From the NCBI GenBank assembly GCA_910578885.1, contig CAJTSH010000004.1, forward strand, positions 62,001 to 126,000: 64,000 nucleotides of DNA, given 5' to 3'. The notes beneath the pieces were generated by a model. That model was not told the DNA's origin and searched no databases. It saw nothing but the letters and a program-made list of their open reading frames with translations. This DNA is from an uncultured Lachnospiraceae bacterium (GTDB taxonomy: Bacteria; Bacillota; Clostridia; Lachnospirales; Lachnospiraceae). This document shows positions 15,908 through 24,274 of this stretch, one piece after another; within the stretch, counting starts at the first letter, position 1; each line of letters starts with the position of its first letter. Both the position numbers and the translations under genes were made by a program.

Positions 15908-15913
15908 TATAAT
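15908..15913 (+). promoter_or_regulatory. -10 element of the rho promoter
   Basis: A perfect TATAAT about 108 bases before rho, in the divergent malic enzyme-rho gap. No good -35 is seen at 16-18 bp. If used, it gives a long untranslated leader, which would fit known rho leader autoregulation, but that is inference. Confidence 0.45.
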
Positions 15914-16020
15914 AGCTTATATCAAATCTTAGATATCAACTATAGAGTCGGTTTGACATCGGCATCCGATAGAATCCCTATGAATAATGGAATAATAGAG
16001 TAAAGGAGAAGGATATTGAT

Positions 16021-17475
16021 ATGAGAGAAAAGTACGAAAGTCTTTCTGTGGCTGTTTTGCGTGACGTTGCAAAGAATAGAGGGATTAAACATACGTCGAC
16101 TATGAAAAAAGCAGAACTGGTAGAAGCTATGCTGGCAGAAGACGCGAAGGAGACGTCTTCCGATAAAAAGACAGACGATAGCGTTAGTGTTGGAAAACAG
16201 CCTGCAAAAGCCCAGATAGAATCCAAGGCAGCAGAGGAAGGGCAGGAAGGAAAGCGTACCGCACACAGTACGAGAAGCGATGCGGGAGCGGAAAATGGGC
16301 GCAGTGAAAATACAGAGCATGAAAAACCAGAGAAATATGAAGAGCTGGACAGCGGACAGGTAGCGAATGGAATCTTAGAGGTTATGCCGGATGGATATGG
16401 ATTTATCCGCTGCGAGAATTATCTGCCGGGAGAGAATGATGTATACGTGTCGCCCTCCCAGATACGAAGGTTTAATCTGAAGACCGGAGATATCATTATG
16501 GGAAATACCAGAGTCAAGACTCAGGCAGAGAAGTTTTCCGCCTTGCTTTATATTACGAATATCAATGGTTTTCATCCGTCAGAGGCTATGCGCAGGAAGA
16601 ATTTTGAAGATTTGACGCCGATTTTCCCGAATGAGCGGATTCGTCTGGAGAATGGCGGGCGCAGTATGGCTATGCGGATTGTAGATATTGTTTCGCCAAT
16701 CGGCAAGGGACAGCGCGGTATGATCGTATCTCCGCCGAAGGCAGGTAAGACGACGCTGTTGAAAGAAGTTGCAAAGTCCGTGACGCGGAACAACCCGAAT
16801 ATGCATCTGATCATTCTGCTGATCGACGAGCGTCCTGAGGAGGTGACGGATATCAAGGAAGCCATTGAAGGGCAGAATGTGGAGGTTATTTATTCCACCT
16901 TTGACGAGCTTCCGGAGCATCATAAGCGGGTATCCGAGATGGTGATTGAGCGTGCAAAGAGGCTGGTAGAGCATAAGAAGGACGTTATGATTCTGTTAGA
17001 CAGTATCACGCGTCTGGCAAGAGCCTATAACCTTACGGTTCCGCCAAGCGGAAGAACTTTATCCGGCGGTCTTGATCCGGCGGCATTGCATATGCCGAAG
17101 CGGTTTTTCGGTGCGGCAAGGAATATGAGGGAAGGCGGAAGCCTTACGGTGCTTGCAACTGCGCTTGTAGATACGGGAAGCCGGATGGATGATGTGGTTT
17201 ATGAGGAGTTCAAGGGAACCGGTAACATGGAGCTTATACTTGACCGCAGGCTATCCGAGAAACGTGTATTTCCGGCTCTTGATATTGTAAAATCAGGAAC
17301 CAGAAGGGAAGATTTGCTGTTGGAGAAGGAGGAGCAGGAGGCAGTCATGATTATGCGCCGCGCCATCAACGGCATGAAGACAGAAGATGCGGTGGAGAGT
17401 ATTCTGAATCTGTTTGTGAGGACAAGAAGCAATCGGGATTTCTGCCAGCTTATAAAAAAGACAAAAATTATATAA
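16021..17475 (+). CDS. rho: Transcription termination factor Rho
   Basis: A 484-residue Rho, a hexameric RNA-dependent ATPase that ends untranslated transcripts. The N-terminal SAP-like helices (residues 1-40) are followed by a low-complexity acidic/polar insert (about 40-115), usual in Clostridia. Then come the RNA-binding cold-shock-like domain (about 120-195) and the RecA-type motor with Walker A PPKAGKTTLL (about 238-247), Walker B VMILLDSITRLARAYN and the Q/R loops, including SGGLDPAALHMPKRFFGAARN. The site AAAGGAGAAGG precedes the ATG. A separate promoter for rpmE follows. Sensitivity to bicyclomycin cannot be judged reliably. Confidence 0.98.
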   Translation: MREKYESLSVAVLRDVAKNRGIKHTSTMKKAELVEAMLAEDAKETSSDKKTDDSVSVGKQPAKAQIESKAAEEGQEGKRTAHSTRSDAGAENGRSENTEHEKPEKYEELDSGQVANGILEVMPDGYGFIRCENYLPGENDVYVSPSQIRRFNLKTGDIIMGNTRVKTQAEKFSALLYITNINGFHPSEAMRRKNFEDLTPIFPNERIRLENGGRSMAMRIVDIVSPIGKGQRGMIVSPPKAGKTTLLKEVAKSVTRNNPNMHLIILLIDERPEEVTDIKEAIEGQNVEVIYSTFDELPEHHKRVSEMVIERAKRLVEHKKDVMILLDSITRLARAYNLTVPPSGRTLSGGLDPAALHMPKRFFGAARNMREGGSLTVLATALVDTGSRMDDVVYEEFKGTGNMELILDRRLSEKRVFPALDIVKSGTRREDLLLEKEEQEAVMIMRRAINGMKTEDAVESILNLFVRTRSNRDFCQLIKKTKII

Positions 17476-17481
17476 AAATAC

Positions 17482-17510
17482 TTGCATAACGGCATTGCCT
17501 GTGTTACAAT
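17482..17510 (+). promoter_or_regulatory. Promoter for rpmE
   Basis: A -35 TTGCAT (17482-17487), a 17-bp spacer and a -10 TACAAT (17505-17510) lie about 90 bases before rpmE and just after the rho stop. Confidence 0.7.
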
Positions 17511-17597
17511 GAGTAAGCTGTTTATTCGGAAACTAAACAGTGACGTGTTTTATTAGACAAACATGCGAGATATGAACATATATGAGAGGTGAAAGAC

Positions 17598-17801
17598 ATG
17601 AGAGAAGGAATCCATCCAGATTATTATCAGGCAACTGTAACCTGCAACTGCGGTAACACATTTGTAACTGGTTCAACTAAGAAGGACATCCACGTTGAAA
17701 TCTGCTCCAAATGCCATCCGTTCTATACCGGACAGCAGAAGGCAGCTCAGGCACGCGGACGTATTGAGCAGTTCAATAAGAGATATGGCATGAACAAATA
17801 G
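17598..17801 (+). CDS. rpmE: 50S ribosomal protein L31, zinc-binding form
   Basis: A 67-residue L31 of the zinc type. A CNC motif (about residues 16-18) and CSKC (about 37-40) supply the four cysteines. L31 bridges the 50S central protuberance and the 30S head. The start MREGIHPDY is the family start; an in-frame GTG nine bases upstream overlaps the ribosome binding site and is rejected. It has its own promoter (17482-17510) and intrinsic terminator (17822-17853), so it is a monocistronic unit. Zinc-type L31 is often paired with a zinc-free paralogue controlled by Zur; none is in this window. Confidence 0.97.
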   Translation: MREGIHPDYYQATVTCNCGNTFVTGSTKKDIHVEICSKCHPFYTGQQKAAQARGRIEQFNKRYGMNK

Positions 17802-17821
17802 GAATTACACAGTGTGCGATA

Positions 17822-17853
17822 AGGTTGAGGTTGATAAATCTCAACCTTTTTTT
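17822..17853 (+). terminator. Intrinsic terminator after rpmE
   Basis: An 8-bp stem (AGGTTGAG at 17822-17829 with CTCAACCT at 17840-17847), a 10-base loop and a T run at 17848-17853, 21 bases after the stop codon. Confidence 0.85.
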
Positions 17854-17876
17854 GAAAAATCAAGTGAGGTTCTGGT

Positions 17877-18812
17877 ATGAAATATTCAGGAATCGGCGGA
17901 CAGGCGGTTATGGAAGGCGTTATGATGAAGAACGAGAACCGTTATGCCGTTGCCGTACGTAAGCCGGATAAGGATATTGCAGTTGAAGTAAAGGATTATA
18001 CCGGTCTGATTAAAAATGAGAAGGTGAAACGCATTCCGATTCTCAGGGGCGTTTTAAATTTTATAGATTCTATGGCGCTTGGAATTTCTACATTGACATT
18101 TTCTGCTTCCTTTTTTGAGGAAGAAGAGTCTGGAAAGGCAAAGCCGATAGATGAGTCGGCTAAAAAGAAAAAGGATAATGCAGAAATGGGATTTACAGTG
18201 GTGTTGTCTTTTGTCCTTGCGATTGGGATTTTTATGCTGCTGCCATATTATCTGTCTCAGTTCTTTCAGAAATACATAGTCTCTCCAACAATTTTGGCTT
18301 TGGTGGAGGGCTGTATCCGTTTAGTGATTTTTGTTGCTTATGTGCTTTTGATTTCGCAGATGGAGGATATCCGGCGCGTGTTCATGTATCATGGCGCAGA
18401 GCATAAATGCATCAATTGTATTGAACATGGCATGGCATTGACGGTAGAGAATGTGAAAAAAAGTTCCAGACTGCATAAGCGCTGCGGAACGAGTTTTCTG
18501 CTGTTCGTGCTGATTCTCAGTATTCTCTTTTTTGCATTTATTCGTGTGGACAGCCGGATTTTAAGGGTGGCGCTCCGGGTGATTCTGATTCCTGTAATTG
18601 CAGGAATATCGTATGAATTTATCCGTTTGGCAGGCAGAAAAGACAATGGGGTTGTGAACTTTTTGAGCAAACCGGGGCTTATGCTGCAAAAGCTGACAAC
18701 GAAGGAACCGGACGAGTCCATGATAGAGGTCGGAATTGCTTCTGTGGAGGCGGTATTTGACTGGAAGACATATCTGCGGGAAAATGGAGAAGAAACATAT
18801 GACTTATCGTGA
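17877..18812 (+). CDS. DUF1385 domain membrane protein (YqhQ-like)
   Basis: A 311-residue YqhQ-like protein. It begins GIGGQAVMEGVMMK, the family signature. It has hydrophobic segments at about residues 107-128, 135-160, 205-225 and 230-250, and a conserved HGAEHKCINCIEH block (about 170-182) with His and Cys residues that could bind metal. The role is unknown; the family is widespread in Firmicutes and usually lies next to prmC-prfA, as here. The last 14 bases overlap the prmC start, pointing to coupled translation. It is predicted to be in the cytoplasmic membrane. Confidence 0.9.
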   Translation: MKYSGIGGQAVMEGVMMKNENRYAVAVRKPDKDIAVEVKDYTGLIKNEKVKRIPILRGVLNFIDSMALGISTLTFSASFFEEEESGKAKPIDESAKKKKDNAEMGFTVVLSFVLAIGIFMLLPYYLSQFFQKYIVSPTILALVEGCIRLVIFVAYVLLISQMEDIRRVFMYHGAEHKCINCIEHGMALTVENVKKSSRLHKRCGTSFLLFVLILSILFFAFIRVDSRILRVALRVILIPVIAGISYEFIRLAGRKDNGVVNFLSKPGLMLQKLTTKEPDESMIEVGIASVEAVFDWKTYLRENGEETYDLS

Positions 18813-19638
18813 AGCAATAGAGATGGGTACGGATATATTGTCCAAGGCAAAGATAGATACCCCGGATTTGGATGCATGGTATCTATTGCAGATGGTATGC
18901 AAAATTGAAAGGAGTTTTTACTATCTGCATGAGGACGAGGAAATCATGGCGGAACAGCAGAAGGAATATGAAATTGCAGTTAAGAAACGCACAGAACATG
19001 TTCCGCTGCAATATATCATTGGCGAACAGGAATTTATGGGACTTGTCTTTAAGGTGAATTCTAACGTGCTGATTCCAAGGCAGGATACGGAGACCTTGGT
19101 GGAAGAGGCGCTGAAGGTCTGTAAAAGCGGAATGCAGGTGTTGGATTTATGTACCGGTTCGGGCTGTATTATCATCAGCCTTATGAAGAATGCACCGGGG
19201 ATGACAGCGGCAGCAAGCGACATATCTAAGCAGGCGCTGCTTGTGGCAAAGGAGAACGGAAAGAATCATGAGGCGGATGTGGAATGGATACGAAGTGACC
19301 TGTTCGACAACATTACCGGAAAATATGATTTGATTGTATCCAATCCTCCTTATATTCCAACTGCGGTGATTTCGAAGCTGATGCCGGAGGTAAGGGATTT
19401 TGAGCCGTTTGATGCATTAGACGGGCATGAGGACGGACTTCATTTTTACAGAGAAATCATTCGGCGAAGTCAGGATTATTTGAATTCGGAAGGGTATTTG
19501 CTTGTAGAGATTGGTTATAACCAAGGAGCGGCGGTGTCAAGGCTGATGAGGTTCGCCGGTTTTACGGATGTGGAGATTGTGAAGGATCTGGCGCATCTTG
19601 ACAGAGTGGTAAAAGGGAAAGGAAAAAAATATGTTTGA
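18799..19638 (+). CDS. prmC: Peptide chain release factor N5-glutamine methyltransferase
   Basis: A 279-residue PrmC, which uses S-adenosylmethionine to methylate the glutamine of the GGQ motif of release factors. An N-terminal helical domain is followed by the Rossmann-like methyltransferase fold with VLDLCTGSGCI (about residues 114-124) and the catalytic SNPPYIP motif (about 179-185). ATG 18799 is chosen because GGAGAAG is well spaced; longer in-frame starts run far into the DUF1385 gene. It overlaps DUF1385 by 14 bases and prfA, the gene for its substrate, by 8. Confidence 0.97.
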   Translation: MTYREAIEMGTDILSKAKIDTPDLDAWYLLQMVCKIERSFYYLHEDEEIMAEQQKEYEIAVKKRTEHVPLQYIIGEQEFMGLVFKVNSNVLIPRQDTETLVEEALKVCKSGMQVLDLCTGSGCIIISLMKNAPGMTAAASDISKQALLVAKENGKNHEADVEWIRSDLFDNITGKYDLIVSNPPYIPTAVISKLMPEVRDFEPFDALDGHEDGLHFYREIIRRSQDYLNSEGYLLVEIGYNQGAAVSRLMRFAGFTDVEIVKDLAHLDRVVKGKGKKYV

Positions 19639-20704
19639 TAAATTAGAGGATTTGTTAATCCGATTTGAAGAACTTATGAGTGAGCTGAGTGAGCCGGATG
19701 TGGCGAACGACCCGAATCGTTTCCGCAAGCTGATGAAGGAGCAGAGCGACTTGACTCCGATTGTGGATGCTTATAAGGAGTATAAGCAGAGCAAGCAGAA
19801 TATTGAGGATTCCCTTGCAATGCTGGAAGAAGAGACGGACGAGGAACTGAAGGAGCTTGCAAAGGAAGAGCTGAATGAATCCAAGGCAAAGGTAGAAGAG
19901 CTGGAAGGCAGATTAAAAATCCTGCTTCTTCCAAAAGACCCGAATGATGATAAGAATGTAATCGTTGAAATACGTGCCGGAGCCGGCGGAGACGAGGCCG
20001 CCTTATTTGCGGCGGAAATCTACCGTATGTATGTACACTATGCAGAGGGAAGGCGCTGGAAGGTGGAGACGATGGAATGTGAGGAAATCGGTATCGGCGG
20101 CATGAAAAGCGTTACCTTCATGATTACTGGGCAAGGCGCTTATTCCGTTATGAAATATGAATCCGGTGTGCATCGTGTCCAGCGTGTGCCTGAGACGGAA
20201 TCCGGCGGACGTATTCACACCTCTACCATTACGGTTGCGGTTATGCCTGAGGCGGAAGATGTGGACGTGCAGATTGACGAGAAGGATATCCGTATTGACG
20301 TGATGCGTGCATCCGGTAACGGAGGTCAGTGTGTCAACACGACAGATTCTGCAGTACGGCTGACTCATTATCCGACAGGAATTGTGATTTACAGCCAGAC
20401 CGAAAAATCGCAGCTCCAGAATAAAGAGAAGGCGTTTGCTCTTCTGCGTGCCAAGCTGTACGATATGGAATGCCAGAAGCAGCATGATGCGGAGGCGGAG
20501 GCAAGAAGAAGCCAGATTGGAACGGGGGACCGCTCCGAGAAGATTCGTACCTACAATTTCCCGCAGGGACGTGTGACGGATCACAGGATCAAGCTGACGC
20601 TGTATAAGATTGACGAGATAATGAATGGGGCGATTCAGGAGATTTTGGATGCGTTGATTGCGGCGGATCAAGCGGCGAAGCTGGCGAGGATGAATGAGAA
20701 TTAG
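19631..20704 (+). CDS. prfA: Peptide chain release factor 1
   Basis: A 357-residue RF1, which reads UAA and UAG stop codons and triggers peptide release. The stop-codon recognition tripeptide appears as PET within RVPETESGGR, the usual Firmicute version of the PxT motif. The catalytic GGQ lies in ASGNGGQCVN (about residues 227-236). The enzyme that methylates this GGQ, PrmC, is encoded immediately upstream with an 8-base overlap. It is followed by an intrinsic terminator at 20767-20808, which closes the DUF1385-prmC-prfA unit. Confidence 0.98.
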   Translation: MFDKLEDLLIRFEELMSELSEPDVANDPNRFRKLMKEQSDLTPIVDAYKEYKQSKQNIEDSLAMLEEETDEELKELAKEELNESKAKVEELEGRLKILLLPKDPNDDKNVIVEIRAGAGGDEAALFAAEIYRMYVHYAEGRRWKVETMECEEIGIGGMKSVTFMITGQGAYSVMKYESGVHRVQRVPETESGGRIHTSTITVAVMPEAEDVDVQIDEKDIRIDVMRASGNGGQCVNTTDSAVRLTHYPTGIVIYSQTEKSQLQNKEKAFALLRAKLYDMECQKQHDAEAEARRSQIGTGDRSEKIRTYNFPQGRVTDHRIKLTLYKIDEIMNGAIQEILDALIAADQAAKLARMNEN

Positions 20705-20766
20705 GCAGATAGGCTTGGTTTTGGAATGAGTTTGAGAAAATAGAGACGATAGGATGTAAAATTGGG

Positions 20767-20808
20767 TTGTCCGATATCAGTTTTAGTGGCTGATATCGGG
20801 CAATTTTT
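20767..20808 (+). terminator. Intrinsic terminator after prfA
   Basis: A 14-bp stem (20767-20780 with 20790-20803, one G-T pair), a 9-base loop and TTTTT at 20804-20808. It ends the DUF1385-prmC-prfA transcript. Confidence 0.85.
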
Positions 20809-20865
20809 ACATGAGGTGACGGTGATTATCCGAAATTTATTTTTCACTGCCGACAACAGTAAGCC

Positions 20866-20894
20866 TTGATTACCCAAAGTTAAAGTATTATAAT
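20866..20894 (+). promoter_or_regulatory. Promoter for the chemoreceptor gene
   Basis: A -35 TTGATT (20866-20871, four of six consensus), a 17-bp spacer and a perfect -10 TATAAT (20889-20894), 58 bases before the start codon. This looks like a sigma-A promoter; no sigma-D (motility) consensus was seen here. Confidence 0.7.
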
Positions 20895-20952
20895 ATAAAA
20901 TATAGGATTACTAACTTATATATGTTAAGGGGAAGAAGGGAGAGGTACTTTA

Positions 20953-22653
20953 ATGTTAAAAAAAGAGAAAATAGAAAAGAGGCTCATCAGGTCTTTTTTT
21001 TCAGTGGCGTCTATTACGGCTGTTGCAGCGTTTGTTGGCTTGATTGTGATTATTGTCATGTCGAATAGATACTCATATGCGCTGAATAATTTTGGCTTTG
21101 CGCAAGGTGATATCGGAAGAGCTATGTTTGAATTTGCAGATGTACGGTCATCATTGCGGGCGGCAATCGGATATGATAACCAAGACGCCATTGATGCTGT
21201 GGTTCAGCAGCATAATGAAAAAATAGCTGTATTTGAGGAATGTTTTCAGGACGTGGAAAAAACCATTGTATCTGAAGATGGTCGGACAAGCTATGATGCA
21301 ATCAAAGCGGAATTGGAAGCGTATTGGAAGTTAGACGCTGAGGTCATGGAGCTTGGGGCGACCACAGATAGGGAGCTTTGCAGACAGGCGCAGGAAATGG
21401 CGCTAAATGATTTGACTGTTGCTTATAACAGTATTTATGATAAATTGGAAGGACTTCTGGATGTAAAGGTGAATGAGGGAAACAAGCTTTCATCCGTTCT
21501 GACTATTGTAAGCTGGATTTTGGTGGCGGTAATTGTGGCAGTGGTTGTGGTTTCTATGTTCATATCTATGCGACTCGGAGGGCATATCGCTAGAAAAATT
21601 GCAATTCCGCTGAGAGAACTGGGAGGTCGGCTTGAATCTTTTGCGGTCGGAGATCTTTCTACACCTTTCCCGGAGATTAATACCAGCGACGAAGTGGAAG
21701 ATATGGGAAGACATGCTGCACATATGGCAGATAATCTGAGCGCGATTATCTATGATATGGAAGAGGTTCTGGGAGAAATGGCTAGAGGAGATTACACGGT
21801 CCGGTCAAAAATCCATGAAAAATATACCGGTGACTTTCAAAAAATATTTCAGTCCATGCGCGGGCTAAGAAATCAGATGATAGAGACCTTATGTTCGATT
21901 GGAGAGGCTTCCGAGCAAGTACAGATCGGTTCTGGTCATCTGGCAGATGCATCTCAGGGTCTTGCAGAGGGTGCAACAGAGCAGGCGGGGGCGGTTGAAG
22001 AACTGCATGCAACCATTAGTGATATTACAGAGACGATGGAAAGAACTGCCGAAAGCGCAGACGAATCTTATGTGAAGGCTCAGCAATATGCGGATTCTGC
22101 AGATAACAGCCGGGAAGAGATGAATACCATGATGGCTGCTATGGGGCGAATTAATGAGACTTCCTCAAAAATTGGCGATATTATTTCCGAGATTGAATCC
22201 ATTGCAGCACAAACGAATCTTTTGTCCTTGAATGCGTCCATAGAGGCGGCAAGGGCAGGCGAAGCCGGACGGGGGTTTGCGGTAGTTGCAAATGAAATCA
22301 GGGAATTGGCAGATCAGAGCGCAAAGGCGGCTGTGGATACCAGAGACTTGATTGAAAGCTCCATTAGAGAGGTTACGGAAGGAAACCATGCGGCAGAGCG
22401 GGCATCTGAAGCTATACAGACAGTAGTGGATGGAATTAAGCAGATTGCAGATTTTTCCAAAGATTTAAAGATCATGATCGACGATCAGACGGAGTCCATG
22501 CGGCAGGCGGAGGTCGGTGTAAACCAGATTTCGGAGGTAATACAGAACAATGCGGCAACTGCACAGGAAGCTTCTGCGACAGGTCAGGAGTTGTCTGCAC
22601 AGGCCATTACATTGGATGAGCTTGTTGGGCAATTTAAATTAAAAAATAATTGA
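20953..22653 (+). CDS. Methyl-accepting chemotaxis protein
   Basis: A 566-residue transmembrane chemoreceptor. TM1 is at about residues 15-37. An extracytoplasmic four-helix-bundle-like sensor (about 40-175, binding an unknown ligand) is followed by TM2 at about 179-203, a HAMP linker (about 204-260) and a long cytoplasmic signalling hairpin. The hairpin tip, the conserved CheA/CheW contact site, reads IAAQTNLLSLNASIEAARAGE (about 414-434, trimmed to its key residues NLLSLNASIEAARAGEAG). It has its own promoter. A GGGAGAGG-type site precedes the ATG. No other chemotaxis or flagellar gene is in the window. It is directly followed by a broken chemoreceptor-like gene. Confidence 0.95.
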   Translation: MLKKEKIEKRLIRSFFSVASITAVAAFVGLIVIIVMSNRYSYALNNFGFAQGDIGRAMFEFADVRSSLRAAIGYDNQDAIDAVVQQHNEKIAVFEECFQDVEKTIVSEDGRTSYDAIKAELEAYWKLDAEVMELGATTDRELCRQAQEMALNDLTVAYNSIYDKLEGLLDVKVNEGNKLSSVLTIVSWILVAVIVAVVVVSMFISMRLGGHIARKIAIPLRELGGRLESFAVGDLSTPFPEINTSDEVEDMGRHAAHMADNLSAIIYDMEEVLGEMARGDYTVRSKIHEKYTGDFQKIFQSMRGLRNQMIETLCSIGEASEQVQIGSGHLADASQGLAEGATEQAGAVEELHATISDITETMERTAESADESYVKAQQYADSADNSREEMNTMMAAMGRINETSSKIGDIISEIESIAAQTNLLSLNASIEAARAGEAGRGFAVVANEIRELADQSAKAAVDTRDLIESSIREVTEGNHAAERASEAIQTVVDGIKQIADFSKDLKIMIDDQTESMRQAEVGVNQISEVIQNNAATAQEASATGQELSAQAITLDELVGQFKLKNN

Positions 22654-22655
22654 AT

Positions 22656-23185
22656 TTGGAGGAGTTTATCCGCAAGTACAAATCCAAGCAGGTTAAGAGT
22701 GTCGAAGTGACAGAGAGACAGATTGAACGGGCGTTTGAAGTTCTCGGGAAGAAGACTGAGGTGGAGAGGAACTTTCACAGAATATTGAAATTGTGAAGGA
22801 AGAGGCAGATATGATACAGGTAACCGGTGCAAAGAATTCCGGTGAAATGCAGAATGTATCCTCTCACATGAGTGAATTGAACCTGCTGAATCAGAAAATT
22901 ATTGACGCTATGGGCAACATCAATGAAAGTGTAGAGAAATACAATGTCATGACGCAGGATGTGGAAAATATTGCCAGAAAAATCAATCTTTTATCACTCA
23001 ATGCGGCAATCGACAAATTTGATTCGACAGTCGGCGAGCTTTTAACAGCGGTTGCTCAGGCGATTGCGGATGCAAAAAAGACTTCGGAAAATAGCGGGCA
23101 TATTCAGAATTCGATGGAAAAAGTATCGCAGATTGCAGATAAGGTTCAGGGAGTAATTCATGAAACGAACAGGATATTAAATTAG
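22656..23185 (+). pseudogene. Frameshifted remnant of a chemoreceptor-like soluble protein
   Basis: Two frames overlap. Frame A (22656-22796) encodes 46 residues ending at a TGA. Frame B (from GTG 22793 to 23185) encodes 130 residues of chemoreceptor-type coiled coil. Frame B contains VENIARKINLLSLNAAI, matching the signalling hairpin, but the expected EAARAGEAGKGFAVVA stretch at the tip is missing. Reading across, frame B is open upstream to a TGA at about 22758. Removing a duplicated AG in the GGAGAGGAA run near 22764-22772 would join A to B into one product of about 175 residues. It starts 2 bases after the intact chemoreceptor and has no good ribosome binding site. It is probably a decayed gene; programmed frameshifting or a sequencing error are alternatives. 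Confidence 0.6.
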
Positions 23186-23192
23186 ATTGGGC

Positions 23193-23224
23193 AGTAAAGT
23201 CTCCGGGATTTCGGAGACTTTACT
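23193..23224 (+). terminator. Hairpin after the chemoreceptor remnant
   Basis: A 13-bp perfect stem (23193-23205 with 23212-23224, arms AGTAAAGTCTCCG and its complement) with a 6-base loop, right after the stop codon. The T run is lacking outside the stem, though the stem's own 3' arm contains CTTTACT. Probably a terminator. Confidence 0.65.
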
Positions 23225-23308
23225 ACGTAAATGTCAGATAATTTATGGATACAACTTGAAAAATACGTCAAATCATTACGAATTTTTTAATGATATTTAA
23301 AAAAAATG

Positions 23309-23317
23309 TGGTACAAT
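23309..23317 (+). promoter_or_regulatory. Extended -10 promoter for the bactofilin gene
   Basis: TGGTACAAT gives an extended -10 (TGn plus TACAAT at 23312-23317) 68 bases before the bactofilin start. There is no clear -35, as expected for extended -10 promoters. Confidence 0.5.
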
Positions 23318-23385
23318 ATAAGAAGATTTTTGGATTAAGGCTGCTCGTATGAGAGATAAAGTACGGGAATGACGGAGGGAAAGAA

Positions 23386-24273
23386 ATGAGATTATTCAAA
23401 AAAAGCAGGGAGGATGTATCCTCGGCGGATAATGAGCTGCTTCCGAAAGAAGAGGTGAAGGGCGAAGAAACAGAGGAAAAATCCAATATGTTTGCAGATA
23501 CATTGGGTCATGATTTGGCTGCTGAGTCAGAATTTACGAAGCTGGACGGGCTGTTGGAAAAGGTGGCAAGGGATGTGAACGCTTCAAATACAGCTTCAAC
23601 AGAGAATTTATACAATCAAACAGGAGAAAGCGCCATAGAGGCTGAGGAGGATAATAGAATGAGTGAACTGATGGATGAACTGAACCAGACGGATGTTTCG
23701 GAAACATCTGGGAACCAGAGAATGGATGATATCTTGGATGAAGCGACGATGATCTCCGAAAAGGCAGTTATAAGAGGTACACTGGAATCTACCGGCTCTT
23801 TTGATATCAGAGGCGTGATTTACGGGGATGTATCATGCGAAGGAAAACTTGAGGTGTCAGGGTACATTTTCGGCAACACGACGTCATCCGAATTTTTTGC
23901 AGACGGGGCGAAGATGGAAGGTGAGATTGAAAGTACCGGTACGGTTAAAATCGGACGGGGTTCCAGAATTATTGGAAATATTAAAGCATCATGCGCAGTC
24001 ATTGCCGGTGCGCTTAAGGGAGATATTGATGTGCAGGGACCGGTAGTCATAGATGCGACTGCAGTCATTAAGGGAAATATCAAATCCCGCTCCGTGCAGA
24101 TTAACAACGGAGCCGTAATTGAAGGCTTTTGTTCACAGTGTTATGCAAATACAGGGGTAGAAGATATATTTGGCAAGGAAGAGACAGATGATATATCAGG
24201 AGGGGAAGAAATAGACGATATATCAGGTGAAGCGGAGATGGAAAATAGCTCAGGCGAGGAAAAGGAAGAATAA
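23386..24273 (+). CDS. Bactofilin (polymer-forming cytoskeletal protein)
   Basis: A 295-residue bactofilin. The central beta-helical domain runs from about residue 125 to 250. It shows repeated glycine/valine rungs such as RGTLESTGSFDIRGVIYGD and GDIDVQGPVVIDATAVIKGNI, which are shown here only as short markers. Bactofilins self-assemble into filaments without nucleotides and position cell-wall or polar factors. The N-terminal about 120 residues and the C-terminal tail are acidic, disordered-looking and longer than in many bactofilins. A GACGGAGGG site precedes the ATG. pyrH starts two bases after the stop, so both are probably transcribed together, an unusual coupling of cytoskeleton and nucleotide synthesis. 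Confidence 0.88.
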   Translation: MRLFKKSREDVSSADNELLPKEEVKGEETEEKSNMFADTLGHDLAAESEFTKLDGLLEKVARDVNASNTASTENLYNQTGESAIEAEEDNRMSELMDELNQTDVSETSGNQRMDDILDEATMISEKAVIRGTLESTGSFDIRGVIYGDVSCEGKLEVSGYIFGNTTSSEFFADGAKMEGEIESTGTVKIGRGSRIIGNIKASCAVIAGALKGDIDVQGPVVIDATAVIKGNIKSRSVQINNGAVIEGFCSQCYANTGVEDIFGKEETDDISGGEEIDDISGEAEMENSSGEEKEE

Positions 24274-24274
24274 T

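Noticed and set aside
20200..20240. RF1 lacking the PAT/PVT stop-recognition motif
   Set aside because: The sequence shows PET, which is the normal variant in Firmicute RF1 proteins, so it is not an anomaly.
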